Assembly: GCF_052116145.1 (NCBI RefSeq)
Contig: NZ_JBQKLQ010000005.1
Coordinates: 1-64,000 of the forward strand
DNA length: 64,000 bases
Direction: 5' to 3'
Source of the DNA: Fundicoccus sp052116145
GTDB taxonomy: Bacteria > Bacillota > Bacilli > Lactobacillales > Aerococcaceae
Of this stretch, positions 26,138 to 35,191 are shown one piece after another. Positions within the stretch are counted from its first letter, which is position 1, and each line of letters opens with the position of its first letter. The translations under genes and the position numbers were made by a program. The notes below the pieces were generated by a model. That model was given only the letters and a program-made list of their open reading frames with translations. It did no database searches and had not been told where the DNA came from.

Positions 26138-28804
26138 TTATTTCAATTCAAACCAGTCTTTGCCACTATTGTAGTCCACCTTTAATGGCACTAACAAGTC
26201 TACCGCATGTTCCATGACTTGAGGAACAATTTCTTCTAGACGGCTAATTTCTTCAGCTGGTGCTTCTAAGATTAACTCATCATGCACCTGTAATAAGAGA
26301 CGCGCTTGTAAATTTTCCTTCAGAATCACTTCACGCAACTGAACCATCGCAATCTTCAAGATATCAGCGGCGGTCCCTTGAATCGGCGAGTTAATAGCCG
26401 TTCTTTCCGCAAACGAACGTAAATTGAAGTTGCTTGAATGGATATCTGGTAAATAACGGCGACGATTGAACATCGTTGTGACATAACCATCTTCTTTGGC
26501 TTGGTCAACAACTTCTTTCATAAACTTCTCAATCCCTGGATATTGCTCGAAGTAGCGATCGATAAAACTTTTCGCTTCCGGACGTGAGATGCCCAAGTTT
26601 TGAGACAAGCCATAATCACTGATACCATAGACTATTCCGAAGTTAACGGCTTTGGCTTGGCGGCGATAGTCACTATTGACTGGCTCATCTTCTGGCAGAC
26701 CAAAGACACGACGGGCTGTCGCAGCATGGATATCTTCGCCGTCTTTAAAAGCTTGCATCATATGTTCGTCTTGACTGATGTGAGCTAAAACGCGCAATTC
26801 GATTTGCGAATAGTCAGCGCCAAATAGTTGCCAATCAGCTTTAGATGGCACAAAAGCTTGACGGATTTTACGCCCTTCTTCCAAACGAATCGGAATATTC
26901 TGCAAGTTAGGATCCGTACTACTCAAACGACCTGTTTGAGTTAAAGTCTGGACAAACCGTGTATGTATTTTCCCGTCCTCTTTAATATAAGGCGGTAAAC
27001 CTGCTAAATAAGTGCCTTGTAGTTTAGATAAGGTGCGATATTCCAGAATTTCCGCAATAATTGGATGACTGCCTAATAGTTTATCCAAGACATCTGCAGC
27101 TGTACTGTAACCCGTTTTTGTTTTCTTAATGACGGGTAAATTCAGTTTTTCGAACAGAATCGTTCCTAACTGTTTAGGTGAATTAACGTTGAAAGCCTCT
27201 CCAGCATGTTCATGAATACTTAATTCCATTTCCTTAAGTAAGGTAATCATTTGTTCATTACGTACCTCTAAGACTTCACGGTTTACCGCAATGCCTCGGA
27301 CTTCCATTTCAGCTAAGATGAGTGCTAATGGCATTTCAATTTCATGGAATAAGTCGAGCATTTCTAAATCAGTCAGTTTTTTAATTAAAGGTGCTTCAAG
27401 TTCACCCATCGTAATGACTTTATTAGCTAAGTGTTGATCTAATACTGTTAGGTCTTCCGGAACTGCTTTTTTAGCCCCTTTTCCATAAACAGCTTCATCG
27501 TATAAAACGATATTGGGTACATCGACTAATCGCACAATATCCGTTAACTCTTGAGCATTGTGAACATCAATTAAATAGGTTGCGATTAAAGTATCAAATG
27601 TCACCCCGTCTAATTGTGCGCCATTAATGGCAGCAATGACACGTTCACGTTTACTATCAAAAGTTATCTTAGAGTGAGCCGCCGATGCCAACCAGTCCTT
27701 GAATAGTTCACTACCATACGCTACTTCAGCCGTTGCAGTATAAAGTGTTTGCGTGTCTAAATCAGACCATGCGACCCCAACAACTTTTCCGAAGTGATAA
27801 TTATCTTCTAGCATTTCAGTGTATAAGACGGCTTTTTTAGGCAGATGCTCTGCTTTTATTTCTTCTAAACGTAATGTTTCATATTGCGGTAATTGGGCAG
27901 CGGCTTCTTGTGAGATAGTCGTATCCGTCATCTCACCTTGAAGTGCTTTCAAAGCCGCATTGAATTCCATTTGACGATAAAATTCCATTAAATCGTCAAC
28001 ATTGCGTCCCTTGTAAGTCAAGTCCTCAATCGTCAACTCAATAGGTGTTTCAAGTAAGATTCTTGCTAAATCCTTACTCATGAAAGCTTGTTCACGGTCA
28101 TTGATAATGTTTTCTTTCATTTTAGAAGGTTTTAATTGATCTAAATTCTCGTACATATTCTCAACTGAACCAAATTGATGCAATAATTTAAGGGCTGTTT
28201 TTTCACCAATTCGTGTAATACCAGGGTAATTATCCGAACTGTCTCCCATTAAACCTTTCATATCAATGATTTGTTCAGGTGTAATATCAAATTTCTCACG
28301 AATAACATCTGGCGTATAAGGTTCCAAATCACTGACACCTTTACGTGTGATATATACCGTTGTATTATCGCTCGCTAGTTGAGTTAAGTCCTTATCTCCT
28401 GAAATGATAATAACTTCATCTTCTGGTGCTGCTTGATGGGCTAATGTCCCAATGACATCATCCGCTTCATAACGCAAGATGTCATAATGACGGATGCCGT
28501 AAGCATCGAGTAATACTCTAAAATAAGGCATTTGTTCTTTAAATTCACTTGGCGTCTTTTGACGGCCACCTTTATATTCCTGGTATTTTTCGGTTCTAAA
28601 GGTGATTTCACTTCTATCAAAAGCTACTAAAATATGCGTCGGTTCAAATCTTTTTAATACATCATCTAACATACGATTGAAACTGAATAAGGCGTTCGTA
28701 TGTAAGCCAGCTCTATTTTTAAAATTCTCAATATTCAAAATTGAATAAAAGGCTCTAAAAGCTAAGCTGCTTCCATCAATTAACATTATTTTACGCTTGG
28801 TCAT
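26138..28804 (-). CDS. polA: DNA polymerase I
   Basis: It fills gaps in repair and lagging-strand synthesis. The 888-residue protein has a 5'-3' exonuclease domain (residues 1-290; IDGSSLAFRAFY, GDKDLTQL), a degenerate 3'-5' exonuclease domain (about 320-480) and the polymerase domain with DYSQIELRVLAHIS, RRQAKAVNFGIVYG and LLQVHDELILE. The usual proofreading DxE acids are not seen (LYTEMLEDNYHF in their place), so proofreading is probably absent, as in Bacillus PolI. The ATG at 28804 sits behind GGAGGAGAATGTTTA; a longer frame adds 22 unrelated residues. Confidence 0.97.
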   Translation of the reverse strand: MTKRKIMLIDGSSLAFRAFYSILNIENFKNRAGLHTNALFSFNRMLDDVLKRFEPTHILVAFDRSEITFRTEKYQEYKGGRQKTPSEFKEQMPYFRVLLDAYGIRHYDILRYEADDVIGTLAHQAAPEDEVIIISGDKDLTQLASDNTTVYITRKGVSDLEPYTPDVIREKFDITPEQIIDMKGLMGDSSDNYPGITRIGEKTALKLLHQFGSVENMYENLDQLKPSKMKENIINDREQAFMSKDLARILLETPIELTIEDLTYKGRNVDDLMEFYRQMEFNAALKALQGEMTDTTISQEAAAQLPQYETLRLEEIKAEHLPKKAVLYTEMLEDNYHFGKVVGVAWSDLDTQTLYTATAEVAYGSELFKDWLASAAHSKITFDSKRERVIAAINGAQLDGVTFDTLIATYLIDVHNAQELTDIVRLVDVPNIVLYDEAVYGKGAKKAVPEDLTVLDQHLANKVITMGELEAPLIKKLTDLEMLDLFHEIEMPLALILAEMEVRGIAVNREVLEVRNEQMITLLKEMELSIHEHAGEAFNVNSPKQLGTILFEKLNLPVIKKTKTGYSTAADVLDKLLGSHPIIAEILEYRTLSKLQGTYLAGLPPYIKEDGKIHTRFVQTLTQTGRLSSTDPNLQNIPIRLEEGRKIRQAFVPSKADWQLFGADYSQIELRVLAHISQDEHMMQAFKDGEDIHAATARRVFGLPEDEPVNSDYRRQAKAVNFGIVYGISDYGLSQNLGISRPEAKSFIDRYFEQYPGIEKFMKEVVDQAKEDGYVTTMFNRRRYLPDIHSSNFNLRSFAERTAINSPIQGTAADILKIAMVQLREVILKENLQARLLLQVHDELILEAPAEEISRLEEIVPQVMEHAVDLLVPLKVDYNSGKDWFELK

Positions 28805-28838
28805 TAAACATTCTCCTCCGTTTTTAGCATGATGACAC

Positions 28839-28879
28839 GAAAAGGCCAACGAGATATTCGAACTATCCATCGTTGACCT
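28839..28879 (-). terminator. Terminator of murC
   Basis: AGGTCAACGA and TCGTTGGCCT form a ten-pair stem with one G-U pair, followed by TTTT on the minus strand, between the murC stop and the polA start. Confidence 0.75.
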
Positions 28880-28885
28880 GTAGTT

Positions 28886-30220
28886 TTATAATTTATTAGG
28901 TTTCAATTGAGCATAAGATGTTTCAAATTGACGAGCAATTTGGTCAATGTCCCCTGCTCCCATAAATAAGATGACAGCATCTTGGTATTTCATTAAAGGT
29001 GATAAATGTTCATTAGAAATAATCTCTACATCATCTTTAATTAAGTTAGCTAAATCCTGAATCGTCACTTCACCAACTGCCTCACGGGCTGAATTAAAGA
29101 TATCAACTAAATAAACTTCATCTGCTAAGTTCAGCGCTTCAGCGAATTCATGTAATAAAGCAACCGTACGACTAAAAGTATGCGGTTGGAATATAGCAAC
29201 CACTTCACGATTCGGGTATTTTTGTTTAGCAGCATCAATCGTGGCACGTATTTCCGATGGATGGTGAGCATAGTCATCAATTAGTGTTAAGTCATGAACT
29301 TGCTTCACTGAGAAACGACGTTTCACGCCACTGAATGTTTTTAAATGTTCCGCAATATCTGTTGCTTTGAAGCCTTCTAATTGTAAAACAGTGATAATCG
29401 CTAAGGCATTTAAGATATTATGTTCGCCATAAGCTGGTAAATGGAAGCGACCAAAGCGCTCACCTTTGATGACAACATCAAAGTCAGAACCATCGACTGT
29501 CCGTTCAATCTTCGTTGCATATACATCAAATGCTTCATTAAAACCGTAGTAATAGATCGGCACATCAGCTTTTAAATCTGGCAAATAGTCATCTTCTCCA
29601 CATGCTACAATCGCTTTTTTTGCTTGCATAGCAAATGTTTGGAAGGCTTGGAAAACATCTTCAATCGAACGATAGTAATCCGGGTGATCAAAATCAATAT
29701 TTGTGATAATGGTATAATCTGGTTGATAAGCTAAGAAATGGCGACGATATTCACAAGCTTCTAAAGCAAAATAAGTCGACGATTCGTCACCATAACCTGT
29801 ACCATCACCGATTAAATAACTTAATGGTGCTAAATTTTTAAGGGTGTGTGATAACAATCCTGTTGTCGATGTTTTACCATGAGAACCTGTTACCGCAATA
29901 CTTGTATATTGTGAAATCAAATTTCCAATAAAGTCATGGTAGCGTGAAATTGGTAAATCTAATTCACGCGCACGAACAAGCTCTGGATGGTCGTCTCCAA
30001 AAGCATTCCCTGCTATAATTGTCTGACCAGCTTGAATATTATCTGCATCAAACTCCAACATGTTAATGTTTTGGTTTTCAAGTTCTTGTTGGGTAAAGAA
30101 ATACTTCCCAATATCGCTTCCTTGAACTTTAAACCCTTCGCCGTGAAGAATTAAAGCTAAGGCACTCATACCAGAGCCTTTAATGCCGACAAAATGATAG
30201 GTCGTATTTTTGTTAATCAT
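28886..30220 (-). CDS. murC: UDP-N-acetylmuramate--L-alanine ligase
   Basis: It adds L-alanine to UDP-MurNAc, the first amino acid of the peptidoglycan stem. The 444-residue protein shows the nucleotide-binding start GIKGSGMSALA, the ATP loop GSHGKTSTTG near 114, ITNIDFDHPDYY and the C-terminal DDYAHHPSEI motif. AGGAGGAACAATTTAC precedes the ATG. It lies 15 bp after an uncharacterised gene, in the position typical of ytpR-sftA-murC in Bacilli. Confidence 0.97.
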   Translation of the reverse strand: MINKNTTYHFVGIKGSGMSALALILHGEGFKVQGSDIGKYFFTQQELENQNINMLEFDADNIQAGQTIIAGNAFGDDHPELVRARELDLPISRYHDFIGNLISQYTSIAVTGSHGKTSTTGLLSHTLKNLAPLSYLIGDGTGYGDESSTYFALEACEYRRHFLAYQPDYTIITNIDFDHPDYYRSIEDVFQAFQTFAMQAKKAIVACGEDDYLPDLKADVPIYYYGFNEAFDVYATKIERTVDGSDFDVVIKGERFGRFHLPAYGEHNILNALAIITVLQLEGFKATDIAEHLKTFSGVKRRFSVKQVHDLTLIDDYAHHPSEIRATIDAAKQKYPNREVVAIFQPHTFSRTVALLHEFAEALNLADEVYLVDIFNSAREAVGEVTIQDLANLIKDDVEIISNEHLSPLMKYQDAVILFMGAGDIDQIARQFETSYAQLKPNKL

Positions 30221-30234
30221 GTAAATTGTTCCTC

Positions 30235-30984
30235 CTAATGTTCAAACAGCAAAAACGTCTCTCGCGTTTTTACCAAACGTTTCGCAAGCTCCCTTATTTC
30301 TTCCACATCTTCTTTGCGTCGTTCATGACCTTTATAAGGTTTAGGAAGTTCTGTCGGTTGAAAGACAGTCTTGGACGATGGCTTTTCTTTCACACTTGTG
30401 TCATACGTCGTCGATGTCTTTACAGATGTTTCAATAGTTTCTTGCTGGTTCTCTTTTAGCGTCTTTGTAAGTTGTGGATAAGTTTCTGCAAGCGTTCGAG
30501 CTGGTCGATTAGGTTGAACAGGTTTACTCATCGGTTGTGTCTGTCTTTCATTCATTGCGTTTTCTAAAGACGCTTGATTTAATTTTTTTATTTGCTTTTC
30601 ATGGTTCTTCAAAAAAGGGATCTCATAATCAGCTTGTGGGGTTGCACGATTGGCTTGTTCAAATGTCGAACGTTGAATCTGTTGTTGCGACGATTGCCCT
30701 TGCCCTTCATATTCTGGTCGTTTTTCTCTAACATCCATTTGTGAAGCAATCGCTTCGTGGTCACTTGCCTCTTTAGCTTGTTGCGTTGGAAGCAGCGGAT
30801 GATCCGACCTATTGGATGCCTTTGGCATGTCTGATATTGTCGGAAACACTTTTCTGCGTTCTTTCATCGCAGGCTCAAAATATGTTTTAGAAGATTCACG
30901 TTGAGAAAGCTGATTAAAACGACGGTTCTTTAATGAGTGTGATTCTTTCTTTTGGTTAAAAGCAGGTCCATCATATTCAGTCAT
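30235..30984 (-). CDS. Low-complexity hydrophilic protein in the SftA/FtsK position
   Basis: The 249-residue protein is predicted disordered: rich in Gln, Lys, Glu, Ser and Pro, without membrane segments or a P-loop. Only the C terminus (RRKEDVEEIRELAKRLVKTR) looks helical. Its gene has a good AAGGGGGAAAACG site and is tightly linked to murC. In related genomes this slot often holds an FtsK/SpoIIIE-type translocase (SftA) whose N-terminal linker is similarly disordered. It may be a remnant or a minimal version of that, or an unrelated protein. No function is claimed. Confidence 0.6.
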   Translation of the reverse strand: MTEYDGPAFNQKKESHSLKNRRFNQLSQRESSKTYFEPAMKERRKVFPTISDMPKASNRSDHPLLPTQQAKEASDHEAIASQMDVREKRPEYEGQGQSSQQQIQRSTFEQANRATPQADYEIPFLKNHEKQIKKLNQASLENAMNERQTQPMSKPVQPNRPARTLAETYPQLTKTLKENQQETIETSVKTSTTYDTSVKEKPSSKTVFQPTELPKPYKGHERRKEDVEEIRELAKRLVKTRETFLLFEH

Positions 30985-31151
30985 CGTTTTCCCCCTTCTT
31001 GATGTGCCATTATATTATAAAGCATTATCACGAAATACATTTGAGCAAACCAGTGTGACTTCATAACAAACATCGGCGTTTCAATGACTAAACATTAAAA
31101 CGACTCGCTTACATAATCAGTAGTGGTCGCTCAACTATTATCGATTATTTA

Positions 31152-31187
31152 GAATAATTGGAATAATTGGAATAATTGGAATCATGG
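31152..31187. repeat. Short tandem repeat, unit GAATAATTG
   Basis: Three perfect 9-bp units and a diverged fourth lie in the gap between the murC-linked gene and ytpR. Copy number could vary between strains. No known role. Confidence 0.85.
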
Positions 31188-31221
31188 TGTTTATTCATAC
31201 CACTTTCCTGATTCAATTGAC

Positions 31222-31848
31222 TTAGTAAGCTGCCACTACATCTTTTAATGAAGTGCCTGCTTCAAACTGAGGTCTCAGTTCCCAGATCCCTGGCAAGTCT
31301 TCCAGGTAGGCTAAACCTAGTTCACGAGTTGAACAAATCATGCCCAAGCTTTCAACGCCACGTAAAGCACCTGCCCAAATAATGGCACCAGAAGGCATGA
31401 CTGCGCCTGGCTTAGCCACCAAAACGTGTTGACCTTTTGCAATATTACGAGCACCACAAACAATTTGCAAGACTTCATCTTCGCTTACGCGTGTTTGAGT
31501 GATGCTTAAATGATCGCTATCTTGATGTGCGACACATTCTTCCACGTAACCTACGACAAATTTAGGTGAATTATCGAAAGCCACTGTCACATCAAAACCA
31601 GCTGCTTGAATTAATCCATTCACACTATCTGCTTGTTCTTGACTCAATGCTACTAGGCCATTGCCCGCTATTTCTAACGTTTTAGAAATATTGAAAAGGT
31701 TGAGCGCAACGACTGATTCGTTTGTACGATCTTTGATAAGTGTGACATCTCCATTTGATTTTGTAACAACATGATCATCTGAAATTGATCCACTTGTTAA
31801 CATTAAAACATCACCAACGGCTTGTTGATTATAAAAAGCTAACCACAT
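31222..31848 (-). CDS. ytpR: YtpR family tRNA-binding domain protein
   Basis: The 208-residue protein ends in an OB-fold tRNA-binding domain like that of PheT and CsaA (about 90-200), with VVGYVEECVAHQDSDHLS, IVCGARNIAKGQ and VESLGMICSTREL. The N-terminal half is a YtpR-specific domain. It is cytosolic; the exact RNA partner is unknown. AAGGAAGGA lies 11 bases before the ATG. Location between pepA and murC is the standard YtpR neighbourhood. Confidence 0.9.
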   Translation of the reverse strand: MWLAFYNQQAVGDVLMLTSGSISDDHVVTKSNGDVTLIKDRTNESVVALNLFNISKTLEIAGNGLVALSQEQADSVNGLIQAAGFDVTVAFDNSPKFVVGYVEECVAHQDSDHLSITQTRVSEDEVLQIVCGARNIAKGQHVLVAKPGAVMPSGAIIWAGALRGVESLGMICSTRELGLAYLEDLPGIWELRPQFEAGTSLKDVVAAY

Positions 31849-31915
31849 GTATAATATAGTCCTTCCTTGATTTAAAATGATTGTTATCTATAGCTCTACT
31901 ATTCTACTACATTTC

Positions 31916-32992
31916 TTAACTGTTTTGAAGAATAGTTTCTAAAGTTGTTCGGTCAAAAGTAGTGACTATTTTTTGAACCATTTCTTTTGCTGCGTCATAA
32001 TCAGAAATTCTGAATAATGTCTGGTGTCCGTGAATGTAACGTCCTGCTACTCCGATGACTGCACTGGGCACACCGGCATTCATTACATGAGCCGCCCCAG
32101 CATCCGTTCCACCTTTAGAGAAGAAGAATTGATAAGGGATGTTGTGCGTTTGTGCAGTGTCGAATAAAAATTCACGCATGCCTTTATGAGTGATATGTCC
32201 AGGATCTTGTACACGTAATAAGAAACCTTCGCCTAATTGACCGAATTCATCTTTTTTACCTTCTGTATCATTTGCTGGTGAACAATCCACCGCTAGGAAA
32301 ACATCTGGTTGATACTCATGTACCGCTCCTTTAACGCCACGTAAACCGACTTCTTCTTGAACAGTCGCGCCAGCAATTAAAGTAGAGTCTAATGCTACAT
32401 CTTTTACAGCTTGTAATGTTTCCAACATCACTGCACAACCATAACGGTTGTCCCAAGCTTTCGCTATAATATTCTGCTTATTGGCCGTATAAACGGTCTC
32501 AGTCTCTGGCACAATGGAATCGCCTGGACGAACGCCATACTCTAAAGCTTCTTCTTCAGATACAAAACCTGCATCAAATAAAATATCTTCTACTTTTAAC
32601 TTGCTGTCTCCTTTAGCCCCTCTTAATAAATGTGGTGCTACAGAACTAGAAATACACACATAGTCTCCTTTGCGAGTTTGTAGTGTATAACGCTGCGCTG
32701 AGACACTGTAAGGATTCCAGCCACCAATTGGTACAACAGCTAAAGAACCGTTTGGGGTAATACGGCTAACCATAAAACCAACTTCGTCCATATGTGCTGC
32801 TAACATCAACTTAGGTGCATTTGTGTCGGTATTTTTTTTCACACCAAAAACATTCCCTAAACCACTAATGTTCACTTCATCTACTAATGGTGTCATGTGT
32901 TCTTTTAAGTATTGGCGAACACGGCCTTCATTACCGGAGATACCTTGTAATTCCGTTAAGTCTTTAATTAATTTAAATGTTTTATCTTCCAT
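31916..32992 (-). CDS. pepA: M42 family glutamyl aminopeptidase
   Basis: It is a cytosolic, two-metal aminopeptidase that removes acidic N-terminal residues from peptides, forming large oligomers. Metal ligands are visible in LAAHMDEVGFMV (His), AWDNRYGCAV (Asp), TVQEEVGLRG (catalytic and metal Glu) and AVDCSPA (Asp); the last His is near the C terminus in GRYIHG. The start is uncertain. The ATG at 32992 aligns with the family's N terminus (MEDKTFKLIK), but its AAAGGAGG lies about 26 bases away; ATG 32998 or a start in an N-terminal extension reaching 33070 are alternatives. It is divergent from the YtzB-like gene. Confidence 0.88.
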   Translation of the reverse strand: MEDKTFKLIKDLTELQGISGNEGRVRQYLKEHMTPLVDEVNISGLGNVFGVKKNTDTNAPKLMLAAHMDEVGFMVSRITPNGSLAVVPIGGWNPYSVSAQRYTLQTRKGDYVCISSSVAPHLLRGAKGDSKLKVEDILFDAGFVSEEEALEYGVRPGDSIVPETETVYTANKQNIIAKAWDNRYGCAVMLETLQAVKDVALDSTLIAGATVQEEVGLRGVKGAVHEYQPDVFLAVDCSPANDTEGKKDEFGQLGEGFLLRVQDPGHITHKGMREFLFDTAQTHNIPYQFFFSKGGTDAGAAHVMNAGVPSAVIGVAGRYIHGHQTLFRISDYDAAKEMVQKIVTTFDRTTLETILQNS

Positions 32993-33229
32993 ATGCATGT
33001 GACAGAATAAATCTGCCGCCTCCTTTTTAACAACATTATTCATCTGTATATCTATTCCATTTTTACACAAACCCCTTGTAAAATCAATGTTTTGCTGTTT
33101 AAGATAGCTCTCAAGTCTTTAATAGATTCTTAACTTTTGAAGACTGTAATCTACTACATTATTTTTCGCAGAAAAGACTGAATAATGTTACAATGTATGA
33201 TACTAAGTGTACATACAAGGAGTGTAAGC

Positions 33230-33586
33230 ATGTTAAATAATCGTTCGAACAACCTATTAAATACCTTACTCGTAGCCACAGGAATCATAATCGGTGCAGC
33301 AGGTGTTGCTTTCTATAAAGAAAACCGTGCGTTGAATGCAGGGAAAGTCTTAAATCAAGTCCGCAGTATTTTCTCTGTACAAGGTCCGATTGAAGGCTCA
33401 TGGATAGATTACGAAGCCGTAGAATATGAAACCTTCGATAGCCAGCCACTTGTGTATATTGGCGGGATTAGCCGCATTGAACAAGATCGTTTGGTTCAGT
33501 ATCAATTCGCTTGTGATATCTACACAGGTGACATTTTAGATACCTTTGTCATAGCAAATGATGCAGTCAAACAACAATATCATTAA
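33230..33586 (+). CDS. YtzB-like membrane-anchored PepSY-type protein
   Basis: A 118-residue protein with one N-terminal membrane helix (about 10-28, NTLLVATGIIIGAAGVAF) and an extracellular domain of about 85 residues resembling a PepSY/YtzB domain (GGISRIEQDRLVQYQFACD). The start at 33230 is supported by AAGGAGTGTAAGC; the frame opens 45 bp earlier without a proper site. It is divergent from pepA, as ytzB and ytoP are close neighbours in Bacillus. PepSY domains are proposed to modulate peptidases; no activity is implied here. Confidence 0.75.
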   Translation: MLNNRSNNLLNTLLVATGIIIGAAGVAFYKENRALNAGKVLNQVRSIFSVQGPIEGSWIDYEAVEYETFDSQPLVYIGGISRIEQDRLVQYQFACDIYTGDILDTFVIANDAVKQQYH

Positions 33587-33689
33587 ATTTTAATGTCAAA
33601 AGGGCTTGACCCTACACATTTGCGTGATACAATGTAATTTCGTGATTAATTAAGGCAAGACTCTAAAAAATGAAGAAAGGAGCACTATT

Positions 33690-34475
33690 ATGGCATTTAA
33701 AGAGAAAGAAGACTGGCAATTACACCCGATTGGTGGGAATACTGGCCGAGCATATATGGGTGTAAAAAGTGACGAGAAAGTCTTTCTCAAACGTAATACC
33801 TCTCCCTTCATCGCTGCACTATCTGCTTCAGGTATTACTCCCAAATTAAGATGGACACAAAGAACTTATTCTGGAGATATTCTAACGGCTCAAGATTGGA
33901 CCGAAGGAGAATTACTTACAAAAGACAATATGGCAGATGAAGCAGTTATTAAACTGATTAAAGATATCCATGATTCAACTTACTTATTGAACATGTTACG
34001 TTTTGTAGATGGGAAAGTGTGTCGTCCACTCGATTTAATTGATTTGTATTTCAGCGACTTAGCTCCCTCACTTCAAAACCATCAATATTTTAATCAAGTT
34101 ATCCAAAGTCTTGAAGACTCTATCGATGATGATTTTTACCAAGTAGACTATGTAGTGTGTCACGGCGACTTAAACCATAACAACTTTTTGGTTTCAGCCG
34201 ATGAACAACTTTATCTTGTCGATTGGGACAACGTCCGTGTAGCTGATCCATTAAGCGATATCACTTTACTACTCGTCCAATACTTTACACCAAGCGAGTG
34301 GATGGAATGGTTCGAAGCTTATGACTTTAACATGAGTGAAAGTTTCTATAAACGTGTGAGATGGTATAGTATTTTAAACTGTTTATTCTTAATCAAACAA
34401 TATTTCAACGAAAATCGTCACCATAAATTGAACGAGATCGTCTTATTACTAAAAAGTATTTACGAACAACATTAA
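33690..34475 (+). CDS. YtmP-like phosphotransferase (aminoglycoside/choline kinase fold)
   Basis: A 261-residue protein of the APH/ChoK kinase superfamily. The catalytic loop is VCHGDLNHNNFLV near 163-175 and the metal-binding segment is LVDWDNVRVADP near 187. It lies directly before trmB, exactly as ytmP-trmB in Bacillus. The substrate is unknown; thiamine- or choline-like compounds are suggested for some relatives. GAAAGGAGCACTATT precedes the ATG. Resistance function is unlikely because the context is housekeeping. Confidence 0.88.
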   Translation: MAFKEKEDWQLHPIGGNTGRAYMGVKSDEKVFLKRNTSPFIAALSASGITPKLRWTQRTYSGDILTAQDWTEGELLTKDNMADEAVIKLIKDIHDSTYLLNMLRFVDGKVCRPLDLIDLYFSDLAPSLQNHQYFNQVIQSLEDSIDDDFYQVDYVVCHGDLNHNNFLVSADEQLYLVDWDNVRVADPLSDITLLLVQYFTPSEWMEWFEAYDFNMSESFYKRVRWYSILNCLFLIKQYFNENRHHKLNEIVLLLKSIYEQH

Positions 34476-34504
34476 CAAGCAATAGACAAGGAGTCAGCCG
34501 AACA

Positions 34505-35146
34505 ATGCGTCTAAGACACAAACCATGGGCAAAAGATAAATTAGCTGAATACCCACAATACGTTCCAGAAAAACCGGAAGACTTAATCGGCAAATGGCAA
34601 ACACGCTTTGCTAAAGAGCAACCGATTCATCTTGAAGTAGGTTCAGGTAAAGGTAAATTCATTGTGGAAATGGCCGCAGCTCATCCAGAAATCAATTACA
34701 TCAGCATGGAATTACAGACTAGCGTCATCATTTCTGTGCTTGAATTACAAATCGAAGCACAATTACCTAACTTACAAATTGTGAATGCTGACGGACGAGA
34801 CTTATCTCAATACTTCAGCCCAGGTGAATTAGACCGCGTCTACTTAAACTTTAGTGACCCATGGCCTAAAAAACGTCATGAAAAAAGACGCCTAACCTCT
34901 TCTGATTTTTTAAAACAATATCAAATCATTTTAAAACCCAAAGGTGAGATTCACTTTAAGACCGATAACCAAGGCCTATTTGAATTTTCACTCGCCAGTA
35001 TGTCTGAATACGGCATGTTCTTCAAACAAGTATGGCTTGACCTACATCGCTCAGGTTACGAAGGCAACATCATGACCGAATACGAAGAAAAATTCTCATC
35101 CAGAGGGTCAAGAATTTACCGTCTTGAAGCCGCTTTTCGAGATTAA
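34505..35146 (+). CDS. trmB: tRNA (guanine-N7)-methyltransferase
   Basis: It methylates G46 of tRNA using S-adenosylmethionine. The 213-residue protein has the SAM-binding motif LEVGSGKGKFI, the DPWPKKRHEKRRL catalytic segment and the C-terminal TDNQGLFEFS region. It follows the YtmP gene by 29 bp and is probably co-transcribed. AAGGAGTCAGCCGAACA precedes the ATG. Confidence 0.97.
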   Translation: MRLRHKPWAKDKLAEYPQYVPEKPEDLIGKWQTRFAKEQPIHLEVGSGKGKFIVEMAAAHPEINYISMELQTSVIISVLELQIEAQLPNLQIVNADGRDLSQYFSPGELDRVYLNFSDPWPKKRHEKRRLTSSDFLKQYQIILKPKGEIHFKTDNQGLFEFSLASMSEYGMFFKQVWLDLHRSGYEGNIMTEYEEKFSSRGSRIYRLEAAFRD

Positions 35147-35150
35147 ATCA

Positions 35151-35191
35151 TCAAAAAAAAAAGAAGAAGCCACTAGGCCTCTTCTTTTTTT
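35151..35191. terminator. Convergent terminator between trmB and the DUF308-like gene
   Basis: AGAAGAAGCC and GGCCTCTTCT form a stem with one mismatch, flanked by an A run on the left and a T run on the right, so it can act on both strands. It overlaps the final codons of the minus-strand gene. Confidence 0.8.

Noticed and set aside
30472..30481. TTGTGGATAA, a perfect DnaA box
   Set aside because: A single copy inside a coding region, without an AT-rich unwinding element or other boxes; not an origin.
33690..34475. Aminoglycoside resistance kinase
   Set aside because: Its position before trmB and its relation to YtmP mark a housekeeping protein.
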